Of a stretch of 64,000 nt of DNA, positions 16,959 through 25,456 are shown piece by piece (within the stretch, counting starts at the first letter, position 1; every line of letters begins with the position of its first letter). Below the pieces are notes generated by a model. It was not told the origin of the DNA, made no database searches, and saw only the letters and a program-made list of their open reading frames with translations. The DNA comes from MGML01 sp034416335. Its GTDB lineage: Bacteria > Chloroflexota > Dehalococcoidia > Dehalococcoidales > UBA2162. The position numbers and the translations under genes are program-made. The stretch is taken from the NCBI GenBank assembly GCA_034416335.1, contig DAOULV010000003.1:62001-126000 (forward strand), read 5' to 3'.

Positions 16959-18769
16959 TGAATAACGAAGCATATCTGGTTCCCAACCCGGCGACCCCGT
17001 GCCAGCCGATCAGGATAGATCCTGAGATTTGCATAAGCTGTTATCGATGCGCCGACCAGTGCCGCACCGATATCATGATTAGAAATCTCCCGATGCCAGG
17101 CGGTATCGCAAAGTGCGAAGAAGGCTGCCCCGCCGGAGAAGCGATAAGATGGACTACCTACCACATTTCCAGGGGTGAGTTTGACAAAGCCCTGGAGAGT
17201 ATAAAAACAGAGAACCCTTTCCCCGGTATATGCGGGAGAGTCTGTTTTCATCCCTGCGAAGATAATTGTGCGCGGATTCCTCTCGATGAGGGAATCGCAA
17301 CCAATGCTCTGGAAAGAGCCGCTTACGACTACGGCACTGCCGACGCAAAACAACCGGAGAAACGTCCCGCAACCGGAAAAACCGTGGCAGTGGTCGGAGG
17401 CGGCCCTTCCGGCCTTGCCTGCACATATTACCTGGCTCTACTCGGGCACAAGGTAACAGTTTTTGAAGCCAAACCGGTTGCTGGCGGTATTCCCCGTGTC
17501 AACATCCCTGAGTTCCGCCTGCCGGCGTCGGTAGTCGACAGCGAGATAAACCAGATTACCGCGCTTGGTGTCGAAATCAAGACCGATAGCCCGGTAGACG
17601 CCGAAAAGTTCAAGAAAATAACAGAAGAATACGATGCCTGTTTCGTCGCTACCGGAGCACCGTTATCGGTATCTCTGGGAGTACCCGGAGAAGATAACCC
17701 GGATATTATCGGGGCACTTGAATTCCTTTACAAATCAAGAATAGACAACGACATAAAAGTAGGTAAGAAGGTCATCGTAATCGGCGGTGGTAATGTTGCC
17801 ACCGACTCCGCACGACTGGCGCGCCGTCTCGGTGCCGAAGAAGTCACGATGGTTTGTCTCGAATCCCGTGATACCATGCCGGCTTATGAAACGGAAATTG
17901 AAGAGGCGATAACGGAAGGTATTAACATTTTCCCGTGCTGGGGAGTTAAGGAACTAAACCTCAAGGACGGAAAGCTGTCCGGTCTCGAACTGAAATCCTG
18001 CCTTTCCGCGTTTGACGACCAGGGTAGGTTCAGCCCGACCTATGACGAGGGTAACACCTGCGATATGGAAGCAGACACCATTATCCTCGCTATCGGTCAG
18101 AGGATGGACCTCTCGTTTGCAGACGAAAAGATGCTGGATGGTTCCCGCATGATCATCGATCCGAATACGCTGGAGACTCCTGTTGCGGGAATATTCGCCG
18201 GGGGTGATATAGCCACAGCTGAACGCTCCATCGTCCAGGCTATTGCTTTCGGTAAGCGAGCCGCTATCAGTATCGATATCTACCTGAACGGTGGAGATAA
18301 CAGTATCCTCAAGGACGCCGGGACCGGCGCTACGTCGATGCGTTCTTATATAGAAAACGGTACTGCCGCACCCGAAAACCGGGTCCCTGAAGAGCTAGCA
18401 GCCACGTATTACGGTCCCGGAAACCGTATGGTTTCGGAGATGATCCCCGGAGATGATCGTACAAAATCGATGGATGAGGTAAACAGGGGATTTATCCAGG
18501 AACTGGCGACTGCCGAAGCCACGAGATGTTTCCGGTGCAGCCAGTACCTGCCGCCCCTGATACTTTATCCCGACGAATGCTGGTTCTGCGGTACCTGTGT
18601 CGAAGAATGCCCGGCAGAAGGAGCCATCCGGATGGAACACCCGTTGAACCAGAGAGTTATCTGGAAACGCAAGGAAACGGGGGAGTTGTTCCGGCGCGGA
18701 ATGAAGAACCCGCCGCCACCCGCCATGCGGACGCCGGTAGGTGAAAGCAAGAAAAAACCTGCAAAGTAG
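16958..18769 (+). CDS. GltD-like FAD/NAD(P) oxidoreductase with terminal ferredoxin domains
   Basis: 603 aa. N-terminal CISCYRCADQC (CxxCxxCxxxC) cluster, then a GltD/DPYD-type Fe-S helical domain (CEEGCPAGEAIRW, CGRVCFHPCEDNC). Next come two Rossmann sites, FAD at VVGGGPSGLACTYYLALLG and NAD(P) at VIGGGNVATDSARLARRLG, then GDIATA, and a C-terminal ferredoxin segment CWFCGTCVEECP. This architecture moves electrons between NAD(P)H and ferredoxin or a partner protein, as in glutamate synthase small subunits and NfnB. Translationally coupled to the flavoprotein upstream, it probably supplies or accepts that enzyme's electrons. Confidence 0.85.
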   Translation: MNNEAYLVPNPATPCQPIRIDPEICISCYRCADQCRTDIMIRNLPMPGGIAKCEEGCPAGEAIRWTTYHISRGEFDKALESIKTENPFPGICGRVCFHPCEDNCARIPLDEGIATNALERAAYDYGTADAKQPEKRPATGKTVAVVGGGPSGLACTYYLALLGHKVTVFEAKPVAGGIPRVNIPEFRLPASVVDSEINQITALGVEIKTDSPVDAEKFKKITEEYDACFVATGAPLSVSLGVPGEDNPDIIGALEFLYKSRIDNDIKVGKKVIVIGGGNVATDSARLARRLGAEEVTMVCLESRDTMPAYETEIEEAITEGINIFPCWGVKELNLKDGKLSGLELKSCLSAFDDQGRFSPTYDEGNTCDMEADTIILAIGQRMDLSFADEKMLDGSRMIIDPNTLETPVAGIFAGGDIATAERSIVQAIAFGKRAAISIDIYLNGGDNSILKDAGTGATSMRSYIENGTAAPENRVPEELAATYYGPGNRMVSEMIPGDDRTKSMDEVNRGFIQELATAEATRCFRCSQYLPPLILYPDECWFCGTCVEECPAEGAIRMEHPLNQRVIWKRKETGELFRRGMKNPPPPAMRTPVGESKKKPAK

Positions 18770-18777
18770 TAAAAAAG

Positions 18778-18805
18778 AAAGGGTGGGTCTAAGGACCCAC
18801 CCTTT
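18778..18805. terminator. Bidirectional terminator
   Basis: AAAGGGTGGGTC-TAAG-GACCCACCCTTT, a perfect 12-bp stem between two convergent genes. Confidence 0.85.
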
Positions 18806-18834
18806 ACCGTTCTATCACAGATAAAACCCGGAGA

Positions 18835-19284
18835 TTATTTCAGTATCGACTCCAGGTTTGAATCCGGCTGACCCTTCTCTTCCTGGCGGTTAACCATATC
18901 CTGAATCGTAGTAGAATCGAGGACGTTATCCATAGCGTCTTTCAACTCACACCAGACATCGCGGGTAACGCAGGTCACAGCACGCTCGCAGATATCCGGG
19001 TTGTCCACGCAGTCGGCCGGTGCGACCGAACCTTCGAGAAGTCGGATAACCTCGCTGAGTTTAATATCGGACGGTTTCCTGTTGAGCGAGATTCCGCCCT
19101 TGGGACCCTTGGTGCTTCTTAATATCCCGCCGGCAATCAGCGGGCTGATTACGTGCTCAAGGTAGGCAAGCGAGATATCCTGTTTCTTGGCAATATTCCT
19201 CAGCAGCATGGGTTCATTGGTATCGCGCAGGGCAAGTTCCAGTAAAGCTCTTGTACCGTATCGTCCCTTAGTCGATATCTTCAT
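18835..19284 (-). CDS. Rrf2/IscR-family transcriptional regulator, copy 1
   Basis: 149 aa. N-terminal winged helix starting MKISTKGRYGTRALLELAL, the Rrf2 signature. Three cysteines at 92, 99 and 105 (DC-VDNPDIC-ERAVTC) are spaced like the Fe-S ligands of IscR/NsrR/RsrR, so it probably senses Fe-S status, redox or NO. The ATG at 19284 has a GGGGAGGT site. It converges on the flavoprotein/GltD-like operon. Its paralogue at 32825 keeps all three Cys at identical positions. Confidence 0.92.
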   Translation of the reverse strand: MKISTKGRYGTRALLELALRDTNEPMLLRNIAKKQDISLAYLEHVISPLIAGGILRSTKGPKGGISLNRKPSDIKLSEVIRLLEGSVAPADCVDNPDICERAVTCVTRDVWCELKDAMDNVLDSTTIQDMVNRQEEKGQPDSNLESILK

Positions 19285-19504
19285 CTGCGCACCTCCCCTC
19301 CAAGATAATAATATAGATAACTAAAAGAATCAACTATATATGTTATTTGGAAATGTAAATTTTATACACAATCGTTTAGAATTAGAGGGTATCTTGTAAC
19401 ATTTGAAAATACACAGTATTATGTAGTGTAATATTATGTACCATACTAAATGGTATAATCATAAATGGATTAGTAACAAATGATGCCCATTAAGGTGGCG
19501 AAAA

Positions 19505-20491
19505 ATGGATAAAAAAAGACTATATATTTCGAATTTTAAGTCGATTAAAGAAATAGAAATAAATTGTGGACGGATAAATGTATTTATCGGAGAACCGAAT
19601 ACCGGTAAATCGAATATACTTGAAGCATTAGGCTTTATGTCCCTCTTTGTATATTTTAGTTATGGTAAGCCAATAAATTTTGTAAGACATGAGCGTCCTT
19701 TAAATATTTTCTATGATGAGACTATAGATGAACCAGTAGTCATACGTTACGATTCTTATTCCACTGACCTTCGGTATGAGCAATCAAGACTCAATGGCAT
19801 AATGAAAATTAATGATCCGAATTCGCCACGCCAAATCGTATTAGGAGGAGATTATAACAGTATAAATTCCTTCCATCAGTCTCATCTTGAGAATAAGTTT
19901 AGAATAAGATATTACAAATACATAGATCAAACAGATTACTCTGTCAATATCCCAGAGTTATTACTTCCCCCGAATGGTAGAAATCTTGTTTCACTTATAC
20001 TAACAAATAAAAAACTTAAACAGTTTGTTGATGAATTACTTAAACCTTATGGATTAAGAATGGTAGTTAAACCACAGGAAAATAAACTAGAAATCATAAA
20101 GCTTATGGAAGATATTATTATTACCTATCCATATTCACTGCTTTCCGATACTCTTAAGAGAGTAATTTTTCATATGGCAGCGATATTATCGAATAAGAAT
20201 GCTACTCTCGTTTTTGAAGAACCAGAATCTCATGCGTTCCCATACCACACTAAATATTTAGCTGAGAAAATCGCCCTCGATAATGCAAATAACGAATATT
20301 TTATTGCGACACATAATCCATATTTCTTACTTACTCTTCTAGAAAAAACTACTAAAGAAGATATTCAGATTTTTCTAACTTATTTTGAAGATTACCAGAC
20401 AAAAGTTAAACCCCTTACAGATAAACAAAAAGAAAACTTATTAAGAATGGATACTGATGTATTCTTCCAGCTTGAGGAGTTACTTGTATAG
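19505..20491 (+). CDS. AAA15/OLD-type ATPase, probable defence component
   Basis: 328 aa. RecF/OLD-like: KSIKEIEINCGRINVFIGEP, Walker A GEPNTGKS (about 31-38), Walker B VFEEPESHAFP (about 237-247) and a switch histidine in FIATHNPYF. The ATP-binding head is split by a short insertion with no nuclease domain of its own. The start has GAAAAATGG with AAGGTGG upstream. Two bases separate it from the next gene, so it is a two-gene cassette. Composition is markedly AT-rich compared with neighbours, suggesting recent transfer. Comparable ATPase-plus-TOPRIM pairs (OLD class 2, PARIS, Gabija) act against phages. Function here is inferred. Confidence 0.75.
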   Translation: MDKKRLYISNFKSIKEIEINCGRINVFIGEPNTGKSNILEALGFMSLFVYFSYGKPINFVRHERPLNIFYDETIDEPVVIRYDSYSTDLRYEQSRLNGIMKINDPNSPRQIVLGGDYNSINSFHQSHLENKFRIRYYKYIDQTDYSVNIPELLLPPNGRNLVSLILTNKKLKQFVDELLKPYGLRMVVKPQENKLEIIKLMEDIIITYPYSLLSDTLKRVIFHMAAILSNKNATLVFEEPESHAFPYHTKYLAEKIALDNANNEYFIATHNPYFLLTLLEKTTKEDIQIFLTYFEDYQTKVKPLTDKQKENLLRMDTDVFFQLEELLV

Positions 20492-20493
20492 TA

Positions 20494-20970
20494 ATGATCT
20501 ACGTTGAATGTCTCCCTGATACTACATTGGCAAAGTCACTTTCCGGTGGTATGACTGTAGAACATCTCCATGGTAAATCAAGAGTCTGCAACAAACTAAT
20601 GGATAATACCAATTCCAAAGGAATGGTAGACCAAGACGAAAAAACTCAAACACATCCGTATATAAAAGAACTAATTGCTACTGGTACTATTAATGACCTA
20701 CAGAATGATGAAATAATCGTATACATCGATATAATTAGACACAATACCTTAGTAATGCTTAAACCTAGACTTGAAGAATGGATAATTAAAACTACGCGAA
20801 TTGCAGGAATTAATATGATGAATAGTTATCATCTCCCTGATACTGCCGAAGAGTTGCACCTCGCATTGAGCATAGGTGATAAAGAACACATAAACAAATT
20901 CAGAATGCTTATACAAAAACTAGCGAATAATTCAGAGAGAGTAGACACTTTAGCAAGATTACTTAGGTAA
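20494..20970 (+). CDS. TOPRIM-like partner of the AAA ATPase
   Basis: 158 aa. The N-terminus MIYVECLPDTTLAKSL resembles the TOPRIM motif with its conserved Glu (Glu5), and GMVDQDE (Asp46, Asp48) resembles the TOPRIM DxD metal site; together they predict a minimal nuclease-like domain. The rest is helical. It starts 2 bases after the ATPase stop and shares its AT-rich composition. The arrangement suggests the ATPase controls this putative nuclease. I do not recognise a named family, and the domain is smaller than the TOPRIM of OLD or AriB. Confidence 0.6.
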   Translation: MIYVECLPDTTLAKSLSGGMTVEHLHGKSRVCNKLMDNTNSKGMVDQDEKTQTHPYIKELIATGTINDLQNDEIIVYIDIIRHNTLVMLKPRLEEWIIKTTRIAGINMMNSYHLPDTAEELHLALSIGDKEHINKFRMLIQKLANNSERVDTLARLLR

Positions 20971-21157
20971 TTTATCAGTCTCTTACTGCCAGTTTTTCGC
21001 TTCCGGCATGTTGTCCATTACGCAGAGTTCTAACATTATTAGAAACAACATTCCACAATCTGCCGGATTGTTAATCATGAAAATCAACGGGAAGTTTATC
21101 TATTGATTATTTGAAATTACAGTTATACGCTATTGTACTATCTTAGCTATCAGATTT

Positions 21158-22552
21158 TCATAAACTCGGGAGAATCACTCCCTGCTTGAGCAGGCTTTTC
21201 TGTAAGGTTTTAATACCCACATTCCTGACACTTACTCCGCTGTCCAGCGCTATCGCCGCCGCCGTCCCGGCTGCCTGTCCGAAGCAGAGACAATGGGGAA
21301 TCAGATTGAAATGAGTATTGACGGAGTCCTCGGACGAGAAGGCACGGCAGGCAACCAGCAGACCTTCGATTTTTTTCGGTACCAGGCTGCGATAAGGAAT
21401 AAACATCTTTGGGTACCGGTGTGACAGTTCACCTCGGTCGTTACCGGCAAAAACAGCAATCGTATCCTCGAAAGGTTCGTCCGTGTTCATGTCTTTTTCG
21501 GTTAACACATATTCGCCGACCACCCGTTTGCCGCCGGTGGTTCCCAGCTGCGGACACGTCTGCATAATGTAACTCTTTTCATATCCCGGGACGTATTTCT
21601 TCAGAAATTCATAGGTTATGAGGGCTCTTTTCCGGGTGTCGATATCTATCCGGGTCATTTCTTCAACGTCCGTCTGGTCGTTGGCAGGTATGTGCGGATG
21701 GAACCATATCACGCTTTCCTGGTCTTTTAACAGACCGCGGAAGTGCCTGGCAAACCCACGTTTTTCAGTAAGTTCTTTCATAAGCTCTTCATACTTTTCA
21801 GGCTGGGCTGCCTTGAATTCATCCTCTTTTGCATTATCAACGTTTGTGATCCAGAAAGCGAAAGCCAGGTTGGCAATCCTGCTGGGACGCTTGATTTCCG
21901 TGATTACTTCGGCTCCGGAAGGTATCAGTAGATCGCCGTCTCCTGTGGAGTCGATTACCACCCTGGCAAGTATGGCCTGCCTGCCTGATTTGCTTTCGAA
22001 GATAACGCCCTTGACCTGATTTCCCTCCATAATTGGTTGAGTACCCCACGAATGGAGATAAAGTTTAACGCCTGCTTCTTTCATCATGTCGTTGAGTTCG
22101 TCCTTGAGGACCTCAGGATCGATTAGGGCAGAATACAGCACTATCTCTTTACCAAGTTTGTTGTTTTCACGTACGTAGAAATTACCCATACGGGCATTGA
22201 GGTAATAGTCAACCACCTTTCTTTCAGAGGTACCCCAGTCCGACTTTCCAGGATATGAAGCAGCCCCTCTAGCGTCCATCCTGTCTACTATCTCCTGGAC
22301 AATTCCGGCAATGTGCTGCTCTCCATATATATCACCGAGGTTCGGTATGATATTAACCAGCCCTCCCGTAGCCATTCCACCCAGGTATCCGTACCTTTCG
22401 ATAAGCACCGTATCCGCTCCTGCCCTTGCGGCACAGACGGCAGCCCCCACTCCACCTGGACCTCCACCAACTACCACTACATCGGCTTCGTAACATACCT
22501 GCGTTTCTCTTGCAGGTTCGGTTATAGACTTTAATGACGGACTCTTATTCAT
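21158..22552 (-). CDS. FAD-dependent oxidoreductase (FAD_oxidored family)
   Basis: 464 aa. Starts with the dinucleotide fold VVVVGGGPGGVGAAVCAARAG and ERYGYLGGMATGGLV, which is typical of the PF12831-type flavoproteins. VVIDSTGDGDL near 205 and a C-terminal CLCFGQAAGTAAAIAL close the FAD site. The ATG at 22552 is chosen because GAGGT stands 7-8 bases away; a GTG two codons upstream lies too close to it. The 33-base gap to the hydrolase gene upstream suggests one transcript (24358 to 21158). Substrate unknown. Confidence 0.8.
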   Translation of the reverse strand: MNKSPSLKSITEPARETQVCYEADVVVVGGGPGGVGAAVCAARAGADTVLIERYGYLGGMATGGLVNIIPNLGDIYGEQHIAGIVQEIVDRMDARGAASYPGKSDWGTSERKVVDYYLNARMGNFYVRENNKLGKEIVLYSALIDPEVLKDELNDMMKEAGVKLYLHSWGTQPIMEGNQVKGVIFESKSGRQAILARVVIDSTGDGDLLIPSGAEVITEIKRPSRIANLAFAFWITNVDNAKEDEFKAAQPEKYEELMKELTEKRGFARHFRGLLKDQESVIWFHPHIPANDQTDVEEMTRIDIDTRKRALITYEFLKKYVPGYEKSYIMQTCPQLGTTGGKRVVGEYVLTEKDMNTDEPFEDTIAVFAGNDRGELSHRYPKMFIPYRSLVPKKIEGLLVACRAFSSEDSVNTHFNLIPHCLCFGQAAGTAAAIALDSGVSVRNVGIKTLQKSLLKQGVILPSL

Positions 22553-22591
22553 ATTCACACCTCGTTTGTATACAGAGTCGGATATATCCCG

Positions 22592-24358
22592 TTATTCGAT
22601 GAACCGGGGAGCACCGGGAACGGCATCGCTTAAAGGTGATTTTACCGGGTCGATTTCGGGAGTGTCCGGGATGACCGGCAGCAGTAGATGGGACGGATGT
22701 TCAGAGTCGTGGTATATGGAAATCTCCGCTTTTGCCGGTGACAGGGGCGTTTCCACATATCCTGAGGACCTGTCCCAGGTGGAGTACAGAGAGTCATCAC
22801 TGGCAATCTTCAGCCATATCCTGCACCCCTTCCTGAATGTTTTGAATATGGGCTGCATTTCAATCTGGAATTCGTATATCATATTCGGCTTAATATCTTC
22901 GGGATTTTGATAAGAATGCCAGGGCATTCCCGGTCGGGACATAGCCTCGTCTACCTGTCTAAACCTGGCCTTCAGAGAGCCCCAGCTCCATATCTGGACT
23001 TCCGGAGGTGTCCACGGATCGTTGGCTTCCGGTTTGATTTCGGGGCTGCCGGTTACGGGATTCAGGGATACACCTTCAGGAACCATCTCCCCCATCTTGA
23101 CGAAGAACGACCAGTCGGAGGTTATTTCTTCAGTAGTCGAAGCGTATAAAGTAAAGCAGGCTGGTCCCCAGATGGTAATGTCTTCTTCGAGTGGCTGAGA
23201 TATGCAGGTAACATTTCTGGGTTTTTCAGGTCCGGTTAAGGTGCCTGCCAGACCGTATGAGGCTGTCAGAGCGGTATTCAGACTGAGATTATGATAAATA
23301 TCCGGTTTTTCTTTACCCGGTGGAGTCCGGTTGATATTTCCATATACCTCTTCTCGCCTGGTCTTTTCACTCAAAAAGAATTTCGTCCACTGTGTGCGTT
23401 TCAGGGGGAATTCGTTTTCGTGCCGCCATTTACCGGTCCCGTTATCATAGATAGCCACTTCCGGCTCATCCATGATGCCGGTATCATTTCCCTTCAGCCA
23501 GTAGTCCAGCCAGCGGAGAACGTACTGATTGAAGGAAGTGGTCTCGAATATCCATGGCTGGTAGTTCTCGTTCGTCCACGGAGTGATTATCAGTTTCTTG
23601 GGCGATTTTATATCGGCGTAGGAACGGAGATGATAGATTGCGTGAAGCCGGTTGGGAGTTTGAATCAGGTTAAGCACAGGGGTTTTAATCTTGTGGACAT
23701 TTTTCCAGCCGCCGCCGTGCTCCCACCAGAACGGTCCGTCCTCGTTATGAGAGAAGATTTCAGCGATAACATTCATCGGTGGTTCCTTGCCATCGACAGG
23801 TCCCGGCCATATAGCTGCCATCGTAAGTCCCGACACCAGCTGCAGAACGAAAGGTCTGCGCAGAACTCCTCCGGGATAACAGAGCCCGCGGTAATTATCG
23901 GTTGTTCCCAGCACCACCAACGCCTTCAGGTGTGGAGGATTCAAAGGGGCTGTTATCCACTGCATAACACCATATCCGGAAGCACCCATCATGGCAACAC
24001 TGCCATTGCACCAGGGCTGGTCAGCAATCCATTCAATGATGTCATAGCCGTCTTCGGCAGCAGTTGAGCCGTGAAAGGTGAATTTACCTTCGTTAAATCC
24101 GCTGCCTCTCTCCGCAGCCTGGACGCAAACATATCCATTCGGGCAGTAGAAAGCCGGCTTGGCACTCTCAAAGAAGCGCTCTTTCTGGAATGGTGAGTAG
24201 GCGAGGATTACCGGCCACGGTCCGTTATCCGAAGAAGGTTTATAAATATCAAGGGCAAGCTTCACTCCGTCTCGCATTACTGCAGGAATGTTTTTCTGAA
24301 GAATGCTCCCTTCGGGAACTGTACTGGGGTAGATGATATTATAATCATCACTGTTCAT
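22592..24358 (-). CDS. CocE/NonD-family alpha/beta hydrolase
   Basis: 588 aa. CocE/X-prolyl dipeptidyl peptidase (S15) type: DGVKLALDIYKP near 30, nucleophile elbow MMGASGYGVMQW near 122-133 (here GASGYG in place of the usual GxSYxG), WTNENY near 270, and a C-terminal jelly-roll domain from about 345 (EDITIWGPACFTLYAST). These enzymes hydrolyse esters or amides, for example cocaine esterase or glutaryl acylase. No signal peptide, so cytoplasmic. ATG at 24358 rather than the GTG two codons upstream. It is co-oriented with the FAD oxidoreductase downstream. Confidence 0.85.
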   Translation of the reverse strand: MNSDDYNIIYPSTVPEGSILQKNIPAVMRDGVKLALDIYKPSSDNGPWPVILAYSPFQKERFFESAKPAFYCPNGYVCVQAAERGSGFNEGKFTFHGSTAAEDGYDIIEWIADQPWCNGSVAMMGASGYGVMQWITAPLNPPHLKALVVLGTTDNYRGLCYPGGVLRRPFVLQLVSGLTMAAIWPGPVDGKEPPMNVIAEIFSHNEDGPFWWEHGGGWKNVHKIKTPVLNLIQTPNRLHAIYHLRSYADIKSPKKLIITPWTNENYQPWIFETTSFNQYVLRWLDYWLKGNDTGIMDEPEVAIYDNGTGKWRHENEFPLKRTQWTKFFLSEKTRREEVYGNINRTPPGKEKPDIYHNLSLNTALTASYGLAGTLTGPEKPRNVTCISQPLEEDITIWGPACFTLYASTTEEITSDWSFFVKMGEMVPEGVSLNPVTGSPEIKPEANDPWTPPEVQIWSWGSLKARFRQVDEAMSRPGMPWHSYQNPEDIKPNMIYEFQIEMQPIFKTFRKGCRIWLKIASDDSLYSTWDRSSGYVETPLSPAKAEISIYHDSEHPSHLLLPVIPDTPEIDPVKSPLSDAVPGAPRFIE

Positions 24359-24445
24359 AAGCACTCTTTACCCTACCAGTCAGGCTGTCAGTATACTTCA
24401 GGAATGTCAAACAAAGCAAAATTTTTCAGGAAATCTTGTACTTTA

Positions 24446-25456
24446 TTATGCCGGAACCGGCATACTTGAGTCCGTTCACCTGCTTCCACCACCTGCCGTG
24501 CAGCCGAAGCAGTGATTTCCAAACCTTATTTTTCTGGTTAGCAGTGCCGACGAATCGAAGTTGTATATTCCGGTCGAATTGCCGGAGACTTTCATTCCGA
24601 GCGCCTGGTTGAAGTCACAATCATAAAGGCTTCCGTCATAACCCACACTGATCAGGTAGCGGCAGACGAGACCTTTGACAGACTCAGGGCTAAAACTATT
24701 TTCCAGCTTATGGGTGTATTCTCTCAGATTATCTCTCTTTTTCAACAGAGAACGGAACCGGCCAATTGGCATATTGGTCACAGCTAAAAGTGAATTAAAC
24801 ACTAGACCATATCGGCTTGATAGTATTTTCCTGAATTGATTCTCTAAATGGTCTTTCTCATCTGGAGATATCGGACCATCACAGTTATGGACAAGATTCA
24901 AGACGAGTCCGGAATCAGGATGTCCGTAACCAAGTGAATTAAGACGTCGTATAGCTTTGATGCTTTCCCGAAACACATCTTTACCTCGTACCTGGTCGGT
25001 TATTCTTGCATTATAATGAGGTAATGACGCCAGTATTTTTACATTGTTTTCCGCGAAGAAGTCTGGTAAGTATTCTTTGCTGCCCCGAGAGCCTGGATCT
25101 CCATCGGCAGTAACTGTTAGATTATGGCGAACAGTTACCTGTTTTCCCATTTTTCCGGCTTCCATAACCAGGTATTCGAAATCGGGGTGCAACTCCGGTG
25201 CTCCACCCGTAATGTCCAGGTTCTTACAACTATCCAGGTCGCTGATAACCTTCAGACATTGCTCCATAGTATCTCGACTCATTTGTTCGGTTCGGCCCGG
25301 AGACGCTTCAACGTGACAGTGGGCACAGGCTTGATTACAGCGCATGGTAATATTAATCCACAGTGTTTGGATAGCAACCGGGCTTAGTTCCAGGCCATTA
25401 TTGTCCAGAGTATTAATAAAATTATTGTTTGCCATCTTCTGAGATTGCCAGAGCAT
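24446..25456 (-). CDS. arsS: Arsenosugar biosynthesis radical SAM selenoprotein ArsS (UGA near C-terminus)
   Basis: A radical SAM enzyme of arsenosugar synthesis. Cluster motif CNQACAHC (Cys40, 44, 47), GGAPELHP, then the DUF3641-type C-terminus with YDCDFNQALG and CFGCTAGGGS. In the family this tail usually continues as SC or S-Sec. Here Ser-Arg is followed by TGA (24478-24476) exactly where that Cys/Sec is expected. Nine more codons (from ACG) lead to a TAA at 24448. A perfect hairpin follows the UGA, so I extend the gene to 24446 (336 aa with Sec327). The chain overlaps the glycosyltransferase gene by 35 bases; an internal ATG at 25435 is an alternative start. Confidence 0.85.
24447..24464 (-). 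promoter_or_regulatory. Putative SECIS hairpin of arsS
   Basis: TATGCCGG-CCGGCATA-type perfect palindrome around loop GGUU (or UU). The apex is 18-21 nt downstream of the UGA and carries the GGU of classical bacterial SECIS loops. There is no T-run, so it is not an ordinary terminator. Confidence 0.7.
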
